A DNA stretch of 64,000 nucleotides, from assembly GCA_037039925.1 (NCBI GenBank), contig JAXRKP010000331.1, positions 158,501-222,500 of the forward strand, written 5' to 3'. Below the pieces are notes generated by a model that had not been told where the DNA came from, ran no database searches, and saw nothing but the letters and a program-made list of their open reading frames with translations. This stretch comes from Doris montereyensis. Taxonomy: Eukaryota > Mollusca > Gastropoda > Nudibranchia > Dorididae. A program made the position numbers and the translations under genes. Position 1 is the stretch's first letter. Each line of letters starts with the position of its first letter. This document shows positions 1 to 12,309 of this stretch, piece by piece.

Positions 1-558
1 CACCTCTTAAGTTTAGGCCGCCGCGTGCCCAAAGACTGGAAACATGCAAAGACAACGTGCTATCAACTAAGCTAACTCACCTCTTAAGTTTAGCCGCCGC
101 GTGCCCAAAGACTGGAAACATGCAAAGACAACGTGCTATCAACTAAGCTAAACAGGCCGCCGCGTGCCCAAAGACTGGAAAATGCAAAGACAACGTGCTA
201 TCAACTAAGCTAACTCACCTCTTAAGTTTAAGGACAACGTGCTATCAACCGCGTGCCCAAAGACTGGAAACATGCAAAGACAACGTGCTATCAACTAAGC
301 TAACTCACCTCTAAGGGCCGCGTGCCCAAAGAAGTTTAGGGCCGCGTGCCCAAAGACTGGAAACATGCAAAGACAACGTGCTATCAACTAAGCTAACTCA
401 CCTCAGTTAAGGCCGCCGCGTGCCCAAAGACTGGAAACATGCAAAGACAACGTGCTATCAACTAAGCTAACTGTTCTCTTAAGTTTAGGCCGCCGCGTGC
501 CCAAAGACTGGAAACATGCAAAGACAAATGCTATCAACTAAGCTAACTCACCTCTTAA
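1..558. repeat. Imperfect satellite array, about 79-bp unit
   Basis: About seven copies of a unit beginning cacctcttaagtttaggccg, with frequent truncations and internal deletions. It runs off the left edge of the window, so true length is unknown. Read in one plus-strand frame, the unit gives GRRVPKDWKHAK, which resembles a conserved motif upstream of the catalytic core in non-LTR reverse transcriptases. The array could therefore have grown from a LINE fragment. Confidence 0.9.
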
Positions 559-559
559 A

Positions 560-1620
560 GGGAGGGGGGCCTGAAGTGGCGAGTTTTGGACCAAAAGGTT
601 GATTTTCTGTTCTTTGCATATTCGGGCAGAACGATCATTTATCTACAAGTTCACGGCAGAAAATGTCCATATGACGTATAATTTTTTTTTACAAAATATT
701 TTGTAGGCGAGGGTAGGTAAAAACAATCAAAATTTTGACGTAAATTACCGTAACACTGACTGAGAAAATGGCAGTAAAAACCTGTATATTGGCGGTTATT
801 CGCCAAATGTGGCAACACACGATATTTGACCTCGTTTTGCCGACACCGATATACGCATCTCCCATCATTGTGTGATATAAGTTATAAGAGGCGTTGCGCG
901 TCAGTGTGTGTGTGAAAACGCGCACAAGCATAGGATATAGAGGGGGAAAAATGGTCATTTCGACGTCTGTTTCCACAACAGTGCACATCTAAACCTAGAT
1001 TTATAATCCTTTTTACATAAGTAACAATGCCAGAGACTATCGAAAGAGTAAGGGGGCTGCTACAACGAGGGAAACCGGTCTGAAGCGTTTGTTTTGTTTT
1101 ATTTTCTGTTGATTTTTTTAATTGCATTTTTCTCGAAATGAAATTTTCCACACCAAAATTCTATCTCCTCCACCATTTACCGAACGATTTGTATTATATT
1201 TGGCACACAGGTTCCTCTTGTCATTCCTCTTGTCAATGTTAATAGAATGACGTCGTTTTAAAAAAAAAAATATATTGTAAACTTTTTGAGAAATTTTTTT
1301 GGTGGTAATAATAACGCCGTTTTTGTACATTCACGTTACATAGTATTTTCAAAAATACAATAAAGAAAACAAATATCCAAAATATCGTAAAAACCCGACG
1401 CCATTCTTTAGATGTTGAATGGAAAAGACGATCGGCACAGGTTTTGAAGGATTTTATTCATAACTAAGGGAGGAGATAGATTTTGAAAATTGAGTCAAAA
1501 TCCAAGATGGCGGCCGTTTCTATGGCAACCAAGGACGCTACAAACTTTTCAATGATATGGGATGACTCAAGGCCGTCTATATGACTGTATTTTGACATGT
1601 ATATACTAAAAGCAAAAGCC
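560..1620 (+). repeat. Dispersed noncoding repeat of about 1 kb, copy 1
   Basis: Shares most of its length with the minus-strand copy at 58305-59340, including blocks such as tcaaaattttgacgtaaatt, gcacatctaaacctag and attctatctcctc. Neither copy has a long open frame. Inside both is a short conserved frame starting ATG (MPETIERVRGLLQRG here). Class unknown; probably a nonautonomous transposable element or the 3' part of one. Confidence 0.8.
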
Positions 1621-1689
1621 TAAACTCAAAAGTAAAAAAGTCGTCGTAAACTTTTCAAAGACTTTCGACATGATACCATACAACCGATT

Positions 1690-1968
1690 GTGGCATCGAT
1701 GGTCGAGCGGTTAGGCTGCCGGATTGGGGATCATGAGGTCCCGGGTTCGAATCCCTTGCGGAAGACACTTAACACGCATTGTTCCGACGCTACCCAGGTG
1801 CAAATGAGTAAAAGCACTAGGTTGGGAGTAAAAACCTGCGTCAGATTAGCGTCTTGGCTAGAAGGTGATTATTATCATCTGTTCCGCTTCACGCTATTGA
1901 AACCGGGATAAGCTCAGGCTTTATGGGCCGTAACGGCCTTGAAGGAACTTTAATCTTTACTTGTACTA
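1690..1968 (+). mobile_element. tRNA-derived SINE, family A
   Basis: A-box-like tggtcgagcggttaggctgcc and B-box-like ggttcgaatccc stand at tRNA spacing. A conserved body follows (aagacacttaacacgcatt, gtaaaaacctgcgtcagatt, gaaaccgggataagctc) and a tail at gaaggaactttaat. Same family as copies at 39553, 43884 and 60262. It is not a functional tRNA gene: the acceptor stem does not pair and the body continues. Confidence 0.88.
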
Positions 1969-2354
1969 CATAACCGATTAGTAATGAAGTTGAGACACAG
2001 TGGGATCGCCGACATTCAATCGAACATCACAAAGAAAATGGCCACGGCGAAAACCAACACCTATTCACTTGGTAGAGAAACTGACTATGCGACAAAACCC
2101 AGGAAGTAGGGCCTAGTCATAGATGGGAAAGTCGAGTGACACTTGCACTGTTCTGTTTGGGGTGCTGTAGGGTACAGTTCTGGGATTACTTTGCTTTCTG
2201 ACTTTCAGAAACGATCTCCGGAGTACGAATGTAATATTTCACCCAAATCCCCATTAAACTGCTTGCTGACGACAGTTTCTTGTCTAGATAAATAAATAAT
2301 CCCAAAGACTCCATGCATTACACTTCAGAGGGACCTTGATTCTCTGATGAGTTA
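1969..2354. other. Unannotated spacer
   Basis: About 390 bases between a SINE and a satellite. No open frame with recognisable content, repeat or RNA signal was seen. Confidence 0.6.
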
Positions 2355-3335
2355 GACTTTGACATGGCAGATACAGTTCCACCCGGCCAAATGCTGTGCA
2401 ATGGCTTTGACATGACAGATACAATTGCACCCGGCCAAATACTTTGCAATGACATTGACATGACAGATACAGTTTCACCTGGCCAAATGCTTTGCAATGA
2501 CTTTGACATGGCAGATACATTTACACCCTGCCAAATGCTTTGTGCAATGGCTTTGACATGGCAGATACATTTACACCCTGCCAAATGCTTTGTGCAATGG
2601 CTTTGACATGGCAGACACAGTTCTGCCCGGCCAAATGCTTTGTGCGAGGACTTTGACATGGCAGATACAGTTCTGCCCGGCCAAATGCTTTTTGCAATGA
2701 CTTTGACATGACAGATACAGTTCCACCCGGCCAAATGCTTTGCAATGGCTTTGACATGGCAGACACAGTTCCACCCGGCCAAATACTTTGCAATGGCTTT
2801 GACATGGCAGATATAGTTCCGCCCGACCAAATACTTCGCAATGGCTTTGACATGACAAATACAGTTCCGCCAGGCCAAATGTTTTGCAATGGCTTTGACA
2901 TGACAGATATAGTTCCGCCAGGCCAAATGTTTTGCAATGGCTTTGACATGACAGTTTCATGCGCAGATATAGTTCCGGGCCAAATGTTTTGCAATGACTT
3001 TGACATGACAGATACAGTTGCACCCGGCCAAATGCTTTTGCAATGACTTTGACATGGCAGATACAGTTCCACCCGGCAAAATGCTTTACAATGACTTTGA
3101 CATGACATATACAGTTCCACCAGGCCAAATGCTTTGCAATGGCTTTGACATGGCAGATACAGTTCCACCAGGCCAAATGCTTTGCAATGGCTTTGACATG
3201 GCAGATACAGTTCCGCCCGGCAAAATGCTTTGCAATGGCTTTGAAATGACAGATACAGTTCCATCCGGCCAAATGCTTTGCAATGGCTTTGACATGATAT
3301 ATACAGTTCCGCCCGGCCAAATGCTTTGCAATGTC
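2355..3335. repeat. 48-bp satellite array
   Basis: About twenty copies of a 48-bp unit beginning gacatggcagatacagttcc. Because 48 is a multiple of three, it leaves several frames open on both strands, for example a 16-residue plus-strand repeat MADTVPPGQMLCNGFD. Occasional units with 1-2 base length changes shift all frames, which argues against coding. The array abuts, and may be inserted in, a LINE fragment. Confidence 0.93.
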
Positions 3336-3705
3336 AATCTCAAAACATATTTTCAATCCATCGCCAGCTTTAACTACACATTGCTTGGCTACTCACTGAA
3401 ACACGTTAACGATACCCAATACCTCGGCGTACACCTCAACAAAACGCTAAAATAGAATGACCCCATCTGCAACGTTTTATAGCAAAGGCCAACAAATCGT
3501 TAGGATTCATCAGGCACATTTTACATCAATCAAGTGCCCAAATTAGAGAAAGCGCGGGAACACACCTAACACTTGTGAGACTGACTCTGAAATATGCACA
3601 TGCAGCGTGGGGCCCCTCCTGTAAAGTTAAATAGAATAGAGCAAACTCAAAGACAAGCTACACGTTTTGTAACAAACTGTCGCTATGTTTTTTAAGCTAC
3701 TAGAT
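3336..3705 (+). mobile_element. Non-LTR retrotransposon fragment, RT C-terminal region
   Basis: Plus-strand frames read YSLKHVNDTQYLGVHLNKTL, then IRHILHQSSAQIRESA, LTLVRLTLEYAHAAWGP and NRIEQTQRQATRFV. This is the thumb and C-terminal segment of Jockey/CR1-type reverse transcriptases (YLGVxL, LVRxxLEYAxxxWxP, IExxQRxAxRF). Several frameshifts are present and the 5' catalytic part is absent. Confidence 0.88.
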
Positions 3706-3816
3706 CTATAGGTTATCTAGGCATCGTCTGTATGTACCGGGTGTTTTCTGTTTTATTGTACAGTAGCGGCACGAACATACTTTTGTCTTGTTGAAACTCA
3801 AAAATCTAGATCCAGA

Positions 3817-3820
<4 letters not shown>

Positions 3821-3859
<39 letters not shown>

Positions 3860-3870
3860 CTCCCTCCCCT

Positions 3871-3923
<53 letters not shown>
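3821..3923. repeat. (CT)n microsatellite
   Basis: Roughly 100 bases of CT repeat with a CCTCC interruption near 3856-3880. Confidence 0.97.
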
Positions 3924-3928
<5 letters not shown>

Positions 3929-4006
3929 TTTTACCCTTTCACTCTTTTCACTTATCCACTTTGTCGCTACTTCCTCTTAATTCACACTGATATCATCACC
4001 TATGGG
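3924..4006 (-). repeat. Dispersed 120-bp repeat (family D), partial copy
   Basis: On the minus strand shows gatatcagtgtgaattaaga, then gaggaagtag and a gaaaagagtgaaaggg-type block, the shared core of family D. It is the only minus-strand copy outside the foldback and lies almost back to back with the plus-strand copy at 4177. Confidence 0.7.
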
Positions 4007-4176
4007 AAGACGAGATGACTTTCAGTTCAATTTCTACTTCTTCTTGTTTTCCTTTTCGCCTGAATATGAAATTACCACAGGCTCATTTTCAAAGCTTTCC
4101 TCATTGACTCATTCGGATATGACATCCCAGACAGAGACAGGAGCGTTTTGTTTTTGTTTTTTTCGTTGAAATGTAT

Positions 4177-4292
4177 TCCGTCCATTATATGTGGTGATTT
4201 CAAAGTGAATTAAGAGGAAGCAGCAAGATGAAAGATAAGTAAAAGAACAGGAAAGAAGTAGAACCTACATGCAGCGCTGCCAACTGACTGCA
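4177..4292 (+). repeat. Dispersed 120-bp repeat (family D)
   Basis: Has the family order: ccattatatgtggtgatttc, gtgaattaagaggaagcagc, a purine-rich middle, then gaagtagaacctac and gctgccaact. Family consensus: CCACCATATGCAGTGATCTC, GGGTGAATTAAGAGGAAACA, ACCTACCAGC and CCAACCGCCCAC. Confidence 0.8.
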
Positions 4293-5030
4293 GACAGAAC
4301 GGAAATAAAGGAAGAATAATTAAGAAGAGCAAACACAAAAGACACAAACTCAGACAAACAGATGGACTGACGGAAGTAGGCAAACAAGATCAAGAAAGAA
4401 AGGGAGAGAGTGAGAGAGACAAGCAAACACAAAAGACACAAACTCAGACAAACAGATGGACTGACTGAATAACACAAACAGAGATCAAGACAAAAAGTGA
4501 GATTAACACGAGGTAGGCAGAAAAGGCTTTAGACAGATTGAGAGATCACCATAGAAATGAGGAACAGAGACAAACAAGAGAGAGACAAAGAAAGAACAAC
4601 AGTAGAGATAGGTAAACAAGGCGATGATACAGAGAAACTTGCAGAGTTCAGTAATCTAACCACTGGCCACCGCTGACACTAATTTTGAACTACATGTATT
4701 ACCACTTGAAAATAATAATTTTTTTCTTTTTAAAACAAACCAACAAAAGTGCCAAAGTTGTGGACAAAATAACATTTATTCATCACTAAACATATTCATG
4801 ATGGCTCAAGGAAAAACAAAACAACAGACTGTAATTGATATTAATTTATGAGTCATTACAAATAGCACTTCACAAAATGTTTGTTGGAAATAATGATACT
4901 ATACACTAGACGTGTCAATACAGCACAAGGAGACAAAGACAAAGAGAAAACAACAGCTATGTCAAACATCAAACAGCTCAGAATAATATATTTGATATCA
5001 GATTGCTTGGAACATGGAATAAATTATGGA
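4293..5030. other. Purine-rich noncoding stretch with a short direct repeat
   Basis: The 43-base block starting caaacacaaaagacacaaac occurs at about 4329 and again at about 4425. The remainder is AG/CA-rich simple sequence followed by AT-rich DNA. No gene seen. Confidence 0.6.
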
Positions 5031-5600
5031 TGGGATGTGAAATTGATGGGACAATGGAATGAAACTTTAGATGGAACGTGACATTGATGGGACAATGGAA
5101 TGAAACTTTAGATGGGACGTGAAATTGATGGGACAATGGAATGAAACTTTAGATGGAACGTGAAATTGATGGGACAATGGAATGAAACTTAGATGGAACG
5201 TGACATTGATGGGACAATGGAATGAAACTTTAGATGGAACGGAAATTGATGGGACAATGGAATGAAACTTTAGATGAAATTGATGGGACAATGGAATGAA
5301 ACTTTAGATGGAACGTGAAATTGATGGGACAATGGAATGAAACTTTAGATGGGACGTGAAATTGATGGGACCATGGAATGAAACTTTAGATGGGATGTGG
5401 ACTTTGATTGAACAATGGAATGAAACTTTAGATGGGAAGTGGAATTTGATTGGACAAGGGAATGAACCTTTAGTTGGGCAATGAAATTTGATTGGACAAT
5501 GAAAAGGGGATGGAAGGAAATGAAATTTGATTGGATAAAGGAAAAAAACCCAACATGAATGAGCAGTAAAACTTGAATGGACAATGCAACAGAATCTGCA
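5031..5600. repeat. 41-bp minisatellite array
   Basis: Unit starts gatgggacaatggaatgaaa. About nine regular copies to 5400, then decaying copies to about 5600. Apparent minus-strand open frames here are products of the repeat. Confidence 0.93.
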
Positions 5601-8600
5601 TGGGAAATGGGAAAATTTCATTTGAAAATGGAATACAAACATAGGTGGTGAGAGGTTCAACTTGATACAGGTAATAGAATGTACTACAAACGTGTCACAC
5701 CTCCGGTGATACCAAGTACGATTATCAGACTGGGTCAGTATTCGATATTAACGTTACGCAGGTAGGTGTGAATGGTCCTATTTTAACCTTTTTTAAAAAA
5801 AAACTTTGTTCAAAATGGTGGCTTAGGTGAATGAAAATTCAACTCAAAGATGGGAACACAACGAAATTTTCAATAAGTAAACGTCGCTTCTGGTAGAAAA
5901 CATTGTTAATTGAAAAAAAGATCTTGGGATCATTTAGAACCTACATGCAAACTATGGTTAGTCTTAGTGGCCTGGTAAACAGAGCCTTTGGCGAACAAAG
6001 AAAGACCAACTCAGAATTATAGATATAGATTATAATATGGATGGGCAGTGAAGTTTGATTGAATACAAGAGAGTCAGATCACACATATGGGTAGGGATCA
6101 GTTGGTTGTATCATGTTACGTGAAGAAAAACGACATTCATATGACAATGCACAGTTACATGAAGGTTTCTCAAGTTAAAACAAATATAACGCCTCTGTCA
6201 ACAACTGGCATCTCTGTCGCCACCGTGGCCACAAAGATAACGAATGCCTTCGTCATAAATCAATAAACAAATCAATTTGCTTTATTGAAGAAGATACACA
6301 CTCACAAACTTATGATTCAAGAGAGAAAAACGGCTTTTCCCTCACCACTGCCAACAAAAATGACAACATTGTTTATTTGATTATAATGAATACGTCAACA
6401 GAATCACATTATCAACATCACAATGATGTCATGTTTTTTTTATTATATGTGAACAAGTTACAAAAATTAATACGGCAGTGAGGTTATGGGAGTTGGGACA
6501 TCAAGACAAAAAACAAAATTAACCACAAAAGAATTAAACTTGGTCTCGTGCTCAAAATTATTTTGAAAAGGGCGATAATAATTTTGTCAAAACGACCTTG
6601 TCACAATCAGATTTTACTCGATATAACGTTGAATTTAAATCTTTACAAATTAAACGATTTATATCACAAGAGACAGGCAATATGTCCATTCAAAACACAT
6701 ACCGGTAATGTAAATGACATAAGACAAAATAAGAGAAAACTCTACTATAACAAGATATAACAAACTAATATTTATTTACGTAAAACATTAGAAGACGAAT
6801 AACTGAAAGCACATGACCAATCATAAATGATACGCAACAAGGTCAGAAAAAAAATGTATTCAAAAGATATACTTGTACATATATATATCAGACACCAATG
6901 TAAAGAAGTGGCAAGATTTTTCAAATTCTATTTTTAAATTAAATAAAGTTTCCTATTTTCATGAAAGAAATAAAAACCATATCATGAAATGAGTATAACA
7001 AAACTTTTGTGGCAAGTTTACGACAAATTTGACAGAAAAAGAGGAAAAAGTTACTATGACTTTCACATGAGTAATAATTTTTCTTAAAAGGTTTCAATAC
7101 ATTTACATAATGCTACTACATGTACTGTCTTTCATCTACCAATGGCAGGTTTTGACCGTGTAACACAGTAACTTATGGTTTTGAAGGGAATTTCCTTGGT
7201 AGAAGAAAGCCTATGATGTAATTATTTTTAGCCTGTAGCCCTATTACGTTTATGACGTAATCATTTTGGTGTGCCCTAGTTAACCTGCATTTACGTATTT
7301 TTGTGTTTGTATCTGAAAGGGTGAGAATTTCAAAACTTTATTGAAATGTTGAGAATGATATGGAAATTTCCGTTCTAGAAATATCTTGGTTTCCGACTAT
7401 AAATAGTCGGAATTGTCTACGATAAAGGAGCAGAGAGCAAAAGTATTGCTAGATTCCATGTCGTCTTTACGTCTGCCCACATTTGATCTATTTGTGAATT
7501 TCCTTCACCCATTAATCAATTACTGACTGTGAGTATCACAGCTTTCTAACGAATCAAAAATAAATTCAATAACTTAAGACGGATAGCTTAGATTTTAATC
7601 TGAAACTTAAAATAATTTTTGTAAGTTGACAGTGATATCAACCATAAAACAATGGGCTTGTTGATATGAACCAATTAAAATATATCATTGAAACAACAAT
7701 GATCCATAACCCTGCAAATAATACACATGGACTTATCCACATGGACTTATCCAATTGGACTTATCCATAGACAATAAGGGACAACAACTCCACTAATAAA
7801 GACGGAACAAACACGTGACGTTTTGGGTATAACCCTTCCTCAGACAACAAACGAGAAATATCTAGAAACTAGATCTAAGTACTACGTCAGGCATTACACA
7901 ATGTGATGTCAGAAGAAAAACAGAAAGGGAGGAAGAAAGAAAGAAAAAGACAGTGATGATAAGAAACGAGTAGAGGGGGATGAAGAATGAGCGAAAAACG
8001 GAAGGTTCAGATCTAGAATGAAATAAAAATATGAAAATAAGTAAGTAATAAAAGGTGAGAAGGAGATAGAGATAGAGATAGAAAGGAAAAAAAAAAGGCA
8101 GGGAAGAAAGAAAGGAGACAGAGGTGTGAGTATAGGAAAAAAAGAATGAAAAAATAGGATAACTATAAGACTAGATCTATATCTCACTGGGTCTAGAAAG
8201 AAGAAATGATAGAGAATGAATGAAAGGAAGTATCAATCAAGGCAAAAAAATTTACACTTAAAATTTTTTTCCCATAATTTAGGGAGAACAGATGTTGCAT
8301 TTCTCTCTTTTATCTTCCAGTCACACAACTTATAATTATGCAATCTTAACTGCTTAATATTTTCTTATGCCTTCACCGATGATTTTGACTTTCCTAGTTC
8401 AATTTTACACTTATCATACAACAAATATTTCCATTTGTCATCATTCTATTATTATCAATAGGATCGTCCGATTTTATGAATACCTCACCATCAATATCCT
8501 GTACACCTTGCTAAAACATATATATTTGATCTAAGGAACACGTCTATCTTAAATTTTTGTATCAATATACCAACAGCTTTGACAGACTACGCAAATTAAA

Positions 8601-8796
8601 ATGGCCAAAAGACGCTTATAAGAACACTAGAATATCTTACATTAAATTTCAATCCTAAAATGCAGAGACAGAGTGGTCTAAACTAAAGGTGCCATAAAAT
8701 CATCTTAAATATTTGACCAATAAATGGGTTTTCAGTTGTTTTTCTAGAAATCTGCAATGTTAGCCGCTGCTTTGACACATAACAGGGCCGTTGTGA
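5601..8796. other. AT-rich region without recognisable gene
   Basis: About 3.2 kb of AT-rich DNA. Noted: a perfect 9-bp-arm hairpin at 7391-7412 enclosing TATAAA, a short atggacttatcca triplication at 7727-7770, and a purine-rich GA stretch at 7915-8130. No coding frame or RNA gene supported. Confidence 0.6.
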
Positions 8797-9034
8797 CTGA
8801 AAGCTCTATCTCCAGATTGCTTCAGCTTGATTACAACAGCTTTGACTAAAAGCTATATCTCCAGATTGCTTCAGCTTGGATTACAACAGCTGTGACTGAA
8901 AGCTCTATCTCCAGATTGCTTCAGCTTGGATTACAACAGCTTTGACTAAAAGCTCTATCTCCAGATTGCTTCAGCTTGGATTACAACAGCTTTGACTGAA
9001 AGCTCTATCTCCAGATTGCTTCAGCTTGGATTAC
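8797..9034. repeat. 50-bp tandem repeat, five copies
   Basis: Copies starting tgactgaaagctctatctcc recur every 50 bases (about 8797, 8845, 8894, 8944, 8994) with few substitutions. Confidence 0.93.
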
Positions 9035-9279
9035 ATTGTTTTATACAACTACTGGCATTGACAATATCTCAATCAATAATATTAGTCGTGTCTCATCAAA
9101 GCTAGACTGAAAATAATTCATTTTTTGTTCTCTTTGTGACATTCAAAGGCTCTTGGTTGCTACTAATTATTACCTGCAATTCAATCATACATTAAAACAA
9201 GGATGATTGATTGGAAACTCACAAAATTACAACCTATAAGTTTTTCTCATGTGGGTCACTTTTCTACACATGCCAACAT

Positions 9280-9655
9280 TAGACAATTCAAAATACAGCA
9301 CTACATCACAATCATGTATGCTGACATGAGACAATTCAAAATACAGCACTACACCACAATCATGTATGCTGACATGGGACAATTCAAAATACAGCACTAC
9401 ATCACAATCATGTATGCTGACATGGTGGGACAATTCAAAATACAGCACTACATCACAATCATGTATGCTGACATGGGACAATTCAAAATACAGCACTACA
9501 CCACAATCATGTATGCTGACATGAGACAATTCAAAATACAGCACTACATCACAATCATGTATATGCTGACATGGTGGGACAATTCAAAATACAGCACTAC
9601 ATCACAATCATGTATGCTGACATGGTGGGACAATTCAAAATACAGCACCACTACA
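9280..9655. repeat. 48-bp tandem repeat, eight copies
   Basis: Unit starts acaattcaaaatacagcact. A 203-codon plus-strand frame (9203-9814) runs through it as QFKIQHYITIMYADMR repeats and out the far side; the minus strand is also open. The insertions between units are multiples of three. I regard it as a satellite with incidental open frames, but the intact frame beyond both edges is noted. Confidence 0.92.
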
Positions 9656-9814
9656 GCTAGATGTTATCGTTTAAAAAATAAAAATGATACAAAATTCATC
9701 ACATTGTTAAAAAAAACAACTCAATTTGTTCTTGACAGGTATTTACATAAGTGTGAATCTTTTAAAATTTCATCAAAGCTACTTGAGCCATATAGAAGAC
9801 AAGACGTTTACTAA

Positions 9815-12309
9815 ATGATGTTGATATGGTGTGATACTGATATCAAAAAGTCAGATCTCTATTTCTGTACATATCATGTTGAACACTGAAACGGTAGAAA
9901 GAGAGAATAATGGGCCACAACATGTCTGCTACCTTGTACGTTGCTTTTCTGCTGCTTTTGTGTTCCGTCCTTAGTTTTAGGAAAGATTACGGGAAGGGAA
10001 ACAAGATTTTATCTTTGCTCACGGCCATAAATACGTCATTGTTCACATCACAAAAAGATGTCATGTCTTTCTTTTCTTTCCAATGTCAGGCGTTTCCTGT
10101 TTTTTTCACTCTTCTTTATGTTGTTACAAACAAGAAGCACACCCCCACCCCCCTCCCCTTGTAAGAGTATCTTAAGAAAAATTCTCATTGATCAAGTAAT
10201 ACCATTATTGAATTTTCTTTATTTGTTTTCATTTCTTCAGTCTAGATTTTTGTCACAGCTTCTCTCTGAAAGCGACAGCAAAACAAAAGGGACATTTCAG
10301 TATCACAGATAGAAGCAAAAAAATAATGACTCTGATCGGGTTATGAGTCTGTGGGCAAAATGCCTATATATTAGTAACTACTACACATGGTGTTTAAACA
10401 GCAACATAGGAACTTGGCCCTCAGACCAGGAAATAGTGAGAAGCCAGCTGCCAACCCACCTTTCTCTTCTTCTGACCATTCTGGCCACAAAGGAGACACA
10501 CTGTGTTGCATCACCGTCTGCATCGCAGTATCAAGAGATAATGAACACCATCAACGAGTCCTACTGTGTGTCAGTACAACGCATAGACAGTAGTATCCCT
10601 AACAACAACAACAACAACAACAACAATGAAATAGTACAAAAAGAGCACACACAAAGAAAGAGGCAGTGTTTATTGCAACAGTTGTAACACTCAAAGTGTT
10701 ACTTTATGCCATTTAAGTAGGGATTTGGAAATTCGGGAGGGGGGGAGAGGGGTGTATGAGGTAATTCAAAGATGGCTGAAATGAAAAGGAAACACACAAA
10801 AACAAATCCTTAAAGTATGACGAACTTTTAAAAGTTATCTTTGTTTCTTTAGATTCCAATGTTTTAAGTCTATGCGTAGGTGTGAATGAGGTCACGATTT
10901 AACTGGTTGCAAGCTATGTGCTATCTTGCCCTATCTCCATTTTTCACATTTTGGAAAATGAGCTCATGAATGCTAGATTTTCCTACAAAATACGAGGACA
11001 TACAAAAAAGTAATTTCCAATACCGCAAGTCAAGTTAGATATTGAAATCAAAACTATACTACATCGTATGAAATGTATGAATATAAATTGACAATCGTCA
11101 ATCTGAGAAAACGGAGATCTTCATTGAATTGCATGATGTTTTCACATGTTCAAAAGGTGGAAGAGATCTCAGTGTGATCTCTATTGATTACATTACAATT
11201 AACATGACACAATAGGACACTTACTGTGTACAGAGATTTCAATTTGAATGGTAGGGAATAATATGGGACCAACAATGTTACACACTGAGAACATGTAAAG
11301 AGATCTACTGGATTATAAGCTAGACAAAATATATAACTCACGCTGTACAATAAGAAATTAAGAAAAATCCGACATTGAAGCCTATCAGAAAATCCTTTTA
11401 AACGCAAGTCTTTCCATTGTTCTTTTTTATAAATCATATCATCTTTTTAAAATAAATAAAATAAAATGGTCAGAGATTCTAGTTTATACATTTATGATGA
11501 TAGCATCACAAAGGAATGTTATGTTTATTAAGAAATAAATGTAACTAAACTCGTATAAAATGATGTTGGAATTCTTCCCGTTTAAAAAAAAATCAGTGGA
11601 ATGAAAAAACCCAAGAATTGACAGACGATTGAGGAGGAAGATAGAAAAAAATTCCAACTCATTTACAAATATATACATATCTTAAATCAAGTTTTGCAAA
11701 TTGTCAAAAATATAGAAATGTATTGTAGTTGGGAATTTTCAGAAGTAGGGTTTTCATAAAAAAAAATTAAAAATTAAAAAAAATTTTGCAACAAAAACTT
11801 TGGGACTGCAGCATTCTGCTGTGATTTTTTTGCTGATCTTGTGACGCCAAGTGGATTTGGTGAACTGAAAAAACGGGAATGCACTAAGCCCTGCATAAAA
11901 ATTAAAATCGTGAGATGTCAACCAGCAAATTAGAGAAAACATTCAACTCAATTTTTTCTCATTATAGGATTTTACCTGATATGTCGGTATGCAATTGGTG
12001 GATGAATTGATAGCAACTGTGATTGATATATCTATGCTCAGATGTTCAGGTGGATGAATTGATAGCAAGATTGTTCATCGAGAGAAAGTAACCAAATCAT
12101 CAGTATAATTATATGATCATTAACCTAAAATCATGTCAGTCTGTTCAGTCCGGATTATATCAAAATGTTCTTTCAGATTATGAGATTAAAAATGAAAGGT
12201 TTGAGATATGTTTAGCTTTCATAGGGGACCAACATGGAAAGGAGCAAAATTAAAAATGGAACAAGAAACATTTAAAAAATATTACATAAATATCTCTGTA
12301 AGTACAAAA
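9815..12309. other. AT-rich region without recognised gene
   Basis: Contains a short CAA microsatellite (10604-10626) and scattered short frames. A 114-codon frame at 10343-10687 ends in Asn and Gln runs and has no recognisable domain. No splice-supported exons of the SGSM gene were seen here. Confidence 0.55.

Noticed and set aside
1690..1760. tRNA gene
   Set aside because: A- and B-box-like signals are present, but stems do not pair and the sequence continues into a SINE body. The same holds for 19207, 36980, 39360, 43900, 59760 and 60262.
2318..3356. Large repeat proteins on both strands
   Set aside because: All frames come from one 48-bp unit; frames swap where unit length changes, and no start or domain is supported.
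9910..10312. Possible signal-peptide protein (frame starting MGHNMSATLYVAFLLLLCS)
   Set aside because: 84 codons with a hydrophobic start, but the rest is low-complexity, there is no stop-to-splice support and no recognisable family.
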